Shown here piece after piece: positions 8,047 through 10,759 of a stretch of DNA of 10,759 nucleotides. Source of the stretch: Maribacter sp. Its GTDB lineage: Bacteria > Bacteroidota > Bacteroidia > Flavobacteriales > Flavobacteriaceae. Both the position numbers and the translations under genes were made by a program. Under the pieces are notes generated by a model, which saw only the letters and a program-made list of their open reading frames with translations, was not told where the DNA came from and did no database searches. Positions within the stretch are counted from its first letter, which is position 1, and every line of letters starts with the position of its first letter. The DNA lies in contig JAHHKH010000089.1 of NCBI GenBank assembly GCA_018679695.1, positions 1 through 10,759 on the forward strand. The letters are read 5' to 3'.

Positions 8047-8068
8047 AAATCAATTTGTTTTAGGTTTG
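8037..8068 (+). promoter_or_regulatory. Candidate Bacteroidota-type promoter for the rightward operon
   Basis: TTTG (8037-8040), a 20-base spacer and TAGGTTTG (8061-8068) match the Bacteroidota consensus of a -33 TTG and a -7 TAnnTTTG with an allowed spacing. It points toward the gene at 8326 and would give a leader of about 250 nt starting around 8075. The -33 part lies inside the first codons of the MFS gene on the other strand, which weakens the case. The match is exact but short enough to occur by chance. Confidence 0.35.
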
Positions 8069-8325
8069 GTTGTTATTGCATTCCAAAATTGGAATTAGTG
8101 AATTAATTTAACGCCTTTTCTATTAATATCATAATAAAATTACCGAAGTGATATTTTTCTGTTAAAAAAAATGTATTCGGTTTTAGAATTCTATAATTGC
8201 ATTTTGCATCAATTTTTTATTTAAATTAATGGTTTAGAAAATCATACTTCCATTTCAAGTTTCTTGTTTTGTGGTTTTTCAGATTTTCAATAAACACTAA
8301 CTTTCCATACTAATAATAAAACACA
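8047..8325. promoter_or_regulatory. Divergent intergenic regulatory region between the two operons
   Basis: These 279 bases separate the leftward MFS operon from the rightward TIM-barrel/dehydrogenase operon and must hold promoters for both. The stretch is strongly AT-rich, with an A8 run near 8164 and several short T runs. It contains a 16-bp dyad (8080-8095), a direct repeat of GAATTA (8092-8097 and 8100-8105) and a 10-bp palindrome TAGAATTCTA (8184-8193). A consensus-like promoter for the rightward operon overlaps the left edge (8037-8068). I saw no exact TAnnTTTG on the minus strand. TAACTTTC (8298-8305), one base off the -7 consensus, lies close to the rightward start but lacks a well-spaced -33 element. 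No gene is supported here. Confidence 0.7.
8080..8095. promoter_or_regulatory. Operator-like 16-bp dyad ATTCCAA-AA-TTGGAAT
   Basis: ATTCCAA (8080-8086) and TTGGAAT (8089-8095) are perfect 7-bp inverted arms around a 2-base AA centre. The compact, near-centred symmetry is typical of a dimeric helix-turn-helix repressor site. It lies 33 bases upstream of the MFS start codon and 12 bases downstream of the candidate rightward -7 element, so one bound protein could affect both operons. The regulator is not in this window. Confidence 0.45.
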
Positions 8326-9369
8326 ATGCAAAAAAACAACTATCCCAAATTGCACAATGCCTCATGGCCGGGGGTAGTGGGCAAAGGCCCAGACTCCGAA
8401 CCTCCCATTTCAATTGACACTATGATTGAACTTACTGCAAATGCAGAAGTTAATGGGGTTAAGTTCGATGGATTTGATCTATTTCTTTTTGACCCCCATA
8501 TGGATATTGATGCTACAGATGATGCCATTGAACAAATGGCAGACAAGGCTATGTCAAAAAATCTTGAGATTGGAAGTTTAGTAGCACCAGTATGGACACC
8601 CACAGGTGGTGGGTCAGCTATGGGAACAAAAGAAGAAAGAAATCAATTTCTTACTCAAGTCAAGAAATCTTGTATTATTGGTAAAAAACTACGTGATATT
8701 GGCATTCGACCAAATGGGATCATTCGAATAGATTCTTCTGTAAATCCAGAAAGTTGGGCCGCTGATCCAGTTGGTAATACCAAATTAATTGCACAGACAT
8801 TTAGGGAAGCTTGCGATATAGCGGCAGATTTTGGCGAATCATTGGCCGCAGAAGGTGAAATTTGTTGGGGAGGAATGCATGGCTGGAAATCCATGATAAA
8901 TACGTTGGAAGAAGTCAATAGGCCCAACATCGGTTTCCAAGCCGATATGGCGCATACCTTACTCTATCTTTTAGGATATAATAAACCTGATGAAAGAATA
9001 TTGCCTGAGGATTTTCAATGGGAAGATAGGGCCACTTTGACCGAAGGGTTAAGAACATTGACCAAAGCCCTGCGGCCTTGGACGATAGATTTTCATGTGG
9101 CGCAAAACGACGGTACCGTTTTTGGTGCCGGCTCACATGACAAAACAGGTAGACATTGTCAGGCCTCTGATCCAAATGGGAAACTGAATATTCCAGTTGA
9201 TGCAGGCTATTGGTTAAGAAATGAAGATGGCAATCTCACAAAAAGAATCAGGCATATATGCTGGGATGGTTGTATGTTTCCAAATGATGTTATGATGCAA
9301 ACTAAAACGTGGAATGATATTTTAAGTGCCATGATTCAAGTTCGCGAATTACACGGATGGCATGAATAA
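8326..9369 (+). CDS. TIM-barrel sugar isomerase/epimerase-like protein
   Basis: A 347-residue cytoplasmic protein with no signal peptide, longer than typical members of the sugar phosphate isomerase/epimerase (xylose isomerase-like) superfamily and clearly a different subfamily from the enzyme at 5925-6764. Possible metal ligands on successive barrel strands are Glu176/Glu178 (AAEGEICWGGMHGW), Asp207 (FQADMAH), His257 (IDFHVAQND) and, at the last strand, Asp314 (HICWDGCMFPN) where relatives often have Glu. A loop with GSHDKTGRH (269-277) looks conserved and polar and might close over the substrate. It is the first gene of the rightward operon, 34 bp before the Gfo/Idh/MocA gene, so it probably interconverts the sugar or keto-sugar oxidised or reduced by the two dehydrogenases. 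The start ATG follows an A-rich leader, and the next codons are also A-rich, typical of this phylum. The fold is fairly sure; the reaction is unknown. Confidence 0.85.
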   Translation: MQKNNYPKLHNASWPGVVGKGPDSEPPISIDTMIELTANAEVNGVKFDGFDLFLFDPHMDIDATDDAIEQMADKAMSKNLEIGSLVAPVWTPTGGGSAMGTKEERNQFLTQVKKSCIIGKKLRDIGIRPNGIIRIDSSVNPESWAADPVGNTKLIAQTFREACDIAADFGESLAAEGEICWGGMHGWKSMINTLEEVNRPNIGFQADMAHTLLYLLGYNKPDERILPEDFQWEDRATLTEGLRTLTKALRPWTIDFHVAQNDGTVFGAGSHDKTGRHCQASDPNGKLNIPVDAGYWLRNEDGNLTKRIRHICWDGCMFPNDVMMQTKTWNDILSAMIQVRELHGWHE

Positions 9370-9403
9370 AACTACCGCAAATTAAAAATTTAGATATGGG
9401 TTC

Positions 9404-10570
9404 ATGAGCGATAAAAAAGAATTAAGAATAGGGCTGATCGGGTACGGTTTTATGGGAAGAACCCATACCAATGCCTATAAGAGAGTAGGGGACTTTTTCC
9501 CAGATCTAAAATATCGCCCAATATTAAAGACAGTTTGTGCCCGTAATGAAGAGCGGGTAAAGTCCTTCGCTGACCAATGGGGTTTTGATTCATATGAAAC
9601 CGATTGGAAAGCTGTGGTAGCAAGAGATGATATAGATGCGGTCGATATTTGCACTCCAAATAATATGCACGCAGAAATTGCCATAGCTGCTGCCGAAGCA
9701 GGTAAAATGGTGTTGTGCGAAAAACCATTAGCAAGAACCGTAGGGGAGGCCCAACCCATGGTTGATGCGATAGAAAAGGCAGGAGTTGCGAATACGGTAT
9801 ATTATAATTACCGTCGTATCCCTGCTGTAACATTGGCCAAACAGTTGATCGATGCAGGAAAATTGGGTAAAATTTTTCATTATCGAGCCAATTTCCTGCA
9901 AGATTGGACGATTAGCCCAGAGTTGCCACAAGGAGGTGAAGGGTTATGGCGATTAGATAATGATGCTGCTGGTTCAGGGGTTACGGGCGATCTATTGGCC
10001 CACTGTATTGATACGGCCATGTGGTTGAACGGTGGTATTAAAGATGTTTCTGCAGTTACCGAAACTTTTATCAAGGAACGGATGCATACGGGTACGGGCG
10101 AGGTGCAAAAAGTAGGTATAGACGATGCATGCATATTTCATTGTCATTTTGATAATGGTTCACTTGGTGTTTTTGAATCTACAAGATATGCAAGGGGGCA
10201 TAAAGCACTTTACACTTTTGAGATCAATGGAGAGCATGCCTCAATAAAATGGGATTTACATGATTTGAACCGCTTGGAATATTTTGACCATCGAGATGAA
10301 TCTATAGAGCGGGGATGGCGTTCCATTCATGTGACCGATGGAGACCAACCCTATATGGATAAATGGTGGGTACCGGGACTTTCAATAGGTTATGAGCATA
10401 GTTTTGTACATCAAATCGCTGATTTTTTTAAAAGTTTGGAAGACGGGGAACCTTGCTCACCCACCTTCAGGGATGCTCAAGAAACCCAAAAGGTCTGCGA
10501 AGCTGTATTGGAATCGGCTAAATCTGGACGTTGGAAAAACACTGGGGTAAACTGGCAGCAGTTAGAATAA
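9404..10570 (+). CDS. Gfo/Idh/MocA family NAD(P)-dependent oxidoreductase
   Basis: A 388-residue cytoplasmic dehydrogenase. The N-terminal Rossmann fold has GLIGYGFMGRTH (residues 10-21, Gly13-x-Gly15-x-x-Gly18) for NAD(P). CEKPLA (105-110) carries the family's catalytic Lys107. GDLLAHCID (195-203) supplies Asp196 and His200, the usual Asp-x-x-x-His pair, completing the expected active site. The C-terminal half is the family's substrate-binding alpha/beta domain, with a long insert rich in Trp and Asp (about 310-345). Members oxidise or reduce a hydroxyl of sugars, inositols or glycosides; ThuB of the trehalose 3-keto route belongs here. With no Tat or Sec signal it acts inside the cell, unlike many secreted relatives in this phylum. 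It sits 34 bp after the TIM-barrel gene and 15 bp before the medium-chain dehydrogenase gene, so the three are co-transcribed. The specific substrate is not predictable. Confidence 0.95.
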   Translation: MSDKKELRIGLIGYGFMGRTHTNAYKRVGDFFPDLKYRPILKTVCARNEERVKSFADQWGFDSYETDWKAVVARDDIDAVDICTPNNMHAEIAIAAAEAGKMVLCEKPLARTVGEAQPMVDAIEKAGVANTVYYNYRRIPAVTLAKQLIDAGKLGKIFHYRANFLQDWTISPELPQGGEGLWRLDNDAAGSGVTGDLLAHCIDTAMWLNGGIKDVSAVTETFIKERMHTGTGEVQKVGIDDACIFHCHFDNGSLGVFESTRYARGHKALYTFEINGEHASIKWDLHDLNRLEYFDHRDESIERGWRSIHVTDGDQPYMDKWWVPGLSIGYEHSFVHQIADFFKSLEDGEPCSPTFRDAQETQKVCEAVLESAKSGRWKNTGVNWQQLE

Positions 10571-10585
10571 AAACAATTGGAATAA

Positions 10586-10759
10586 ATGAGTGAATCAATT
10601 AAGGGTTTTTGTTTACATGGAAGAGAAAAAATACACCCCAATTCTGATGTTCCTGTCACCAAGAACACGGCCGTAATAGAATTGGAAATCCCGGCCTTGA
10701 AAGAGGGTGAAGTTTTAGCAAAGACATTGTATACTGGAATCTGTGGATCTGATAACAGC
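10586..10759 (+). CDS. Zinc-dependent medium-chain (alcohol/sorbitol-type) dehydrogenase, N-terminal part
   Basis: Only the first 58 codons are in the window, and the frame is open to the edge. The product starts MSESIKGFCLHGREKI, and residues 41-57 read GEVLAKTLYTGICGSDN. GICGSD is the hallmark of the GroES-like catalytic domain of zinc-dependent medium-chain dehydrogenases, where the cysteine binds the catalytic zinc. Such enzymes oxidise polyols, sugars or alcohols with NAD(P). The gene follows the Gfo/Idh/MocA gene after 15 bp, so it belongs to the same operon and gives it a second redox step. The N-terminus is slightly longer than usual before the first strand. The rest of the zinc ligands and the cofactor domain lie outside the window. 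Confidence 0.85.
   Translation, partial: MSESIKGFCLHGREKIHPNSDVPVTKNTAVIELEIPALKEGEVLAKTLYTGICGSDNS

Noticed and set aside
8184..8193. 10-bp palindrome TAGAATTCTA as an operator
   Set aside because: It is very AT-rich, short and not placed near a recognisable promoter element; less convincing than the dyad at 8080-8095.
8196..8216. Repeated TGCAT and AATTG/CAATT near 8196-8216 as a structured element
   Set aside because: The symmetries do not share a centre and the arms are only 4-5 bp.
8171..8224. 17-codon open frame starting after the A8 run in the divergent region, as a leader peptide
   Set aside because: Short open frames are expected by chance in such AT-rich DNA; the product shows no regulatory codon run and no attenuator hairpin follows.
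9396..9398. ATG just before the Gfo/Idh/MocA gene
   Set aside because: It is out of frame with the oxidoreductase; the ATG at 9404 leads directly into the Rossmann domain.

Overview
The window looks like a carbohydrate or polyol utilisation locus from a bacterium of the phylum Bacteroidota, most likely a marine-type member of Flavobacteriia. The support is a TonB-dependent receptor, Bacteroidota-style lipoproteins, AT-rich DNA, no Shine-Dalgarno sequences before the genes (starts sit in A/T-rich leaders), and one match to the Bacteroidota promoter consensus TTTG-N20-TAnnTTTG. Genus and species cannot be read from the sequence.

Layout. Positions 1-1614 (+) hold the C-terminal 537 residues of a TonB-dependent outer-membrane receptor, cut by the window edge. 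A 119-bp gap with weak hairpins follows. Positions 1734-4775 (+) encode a 1013-residue lipoprotein made of an N-terminal domain, a single-haem cytochrome c domain, a DUF6797-type domain, a beta-propeller and a C-terminal beta domain. It converges, with only 4 bp between stop codons, on a leftward three-gene operon. In transcription order that operon is an MFS sugar transporter (8046-6781), a D-tagatose/D-psicose 3-epimerase-like TIM-barrel enzyme (6764-5925) and a ThuA-domain lipoprotein (5898-4780). After a 279-bp divergent regulatory region comes a rightward operon: a second, different TIM-barrel isomerase-like enzyme (8326-9369), a Gfo/Idh/MocA oxidoreductase (9404-10570) and the first 58 codons of a zinc-dependent medium-chain dehydrogenase (10586 to the window end).

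How the genes may work together (inference). The receptor would bring a sugar or glycoside across the outer membrane. The cytochrome/propeller lipoprotein and the ThuA lipoprotein would act on it in the envelope, the first possibly as an oxidase-like step passing electrons to haem. The MFS protein would carry the product into the cytoplasm. There two TIM-barrel epimerase/isomerase enzymes and two NAD(P)-type dehydrogenases would convert it. ThuA plus Gfo/Idh/MocA recalls the 3-keto-sugar route known for trehalose and sucrose in rhizobia/Agrobacterium (ThuA/ThuB). No glycoside hydrolase, SusD, sugar kinase or regulator lies in the window, so the substrate is open. No tRNA, rRNA, CRISPR array, insertion sequence or phage gene was seen.
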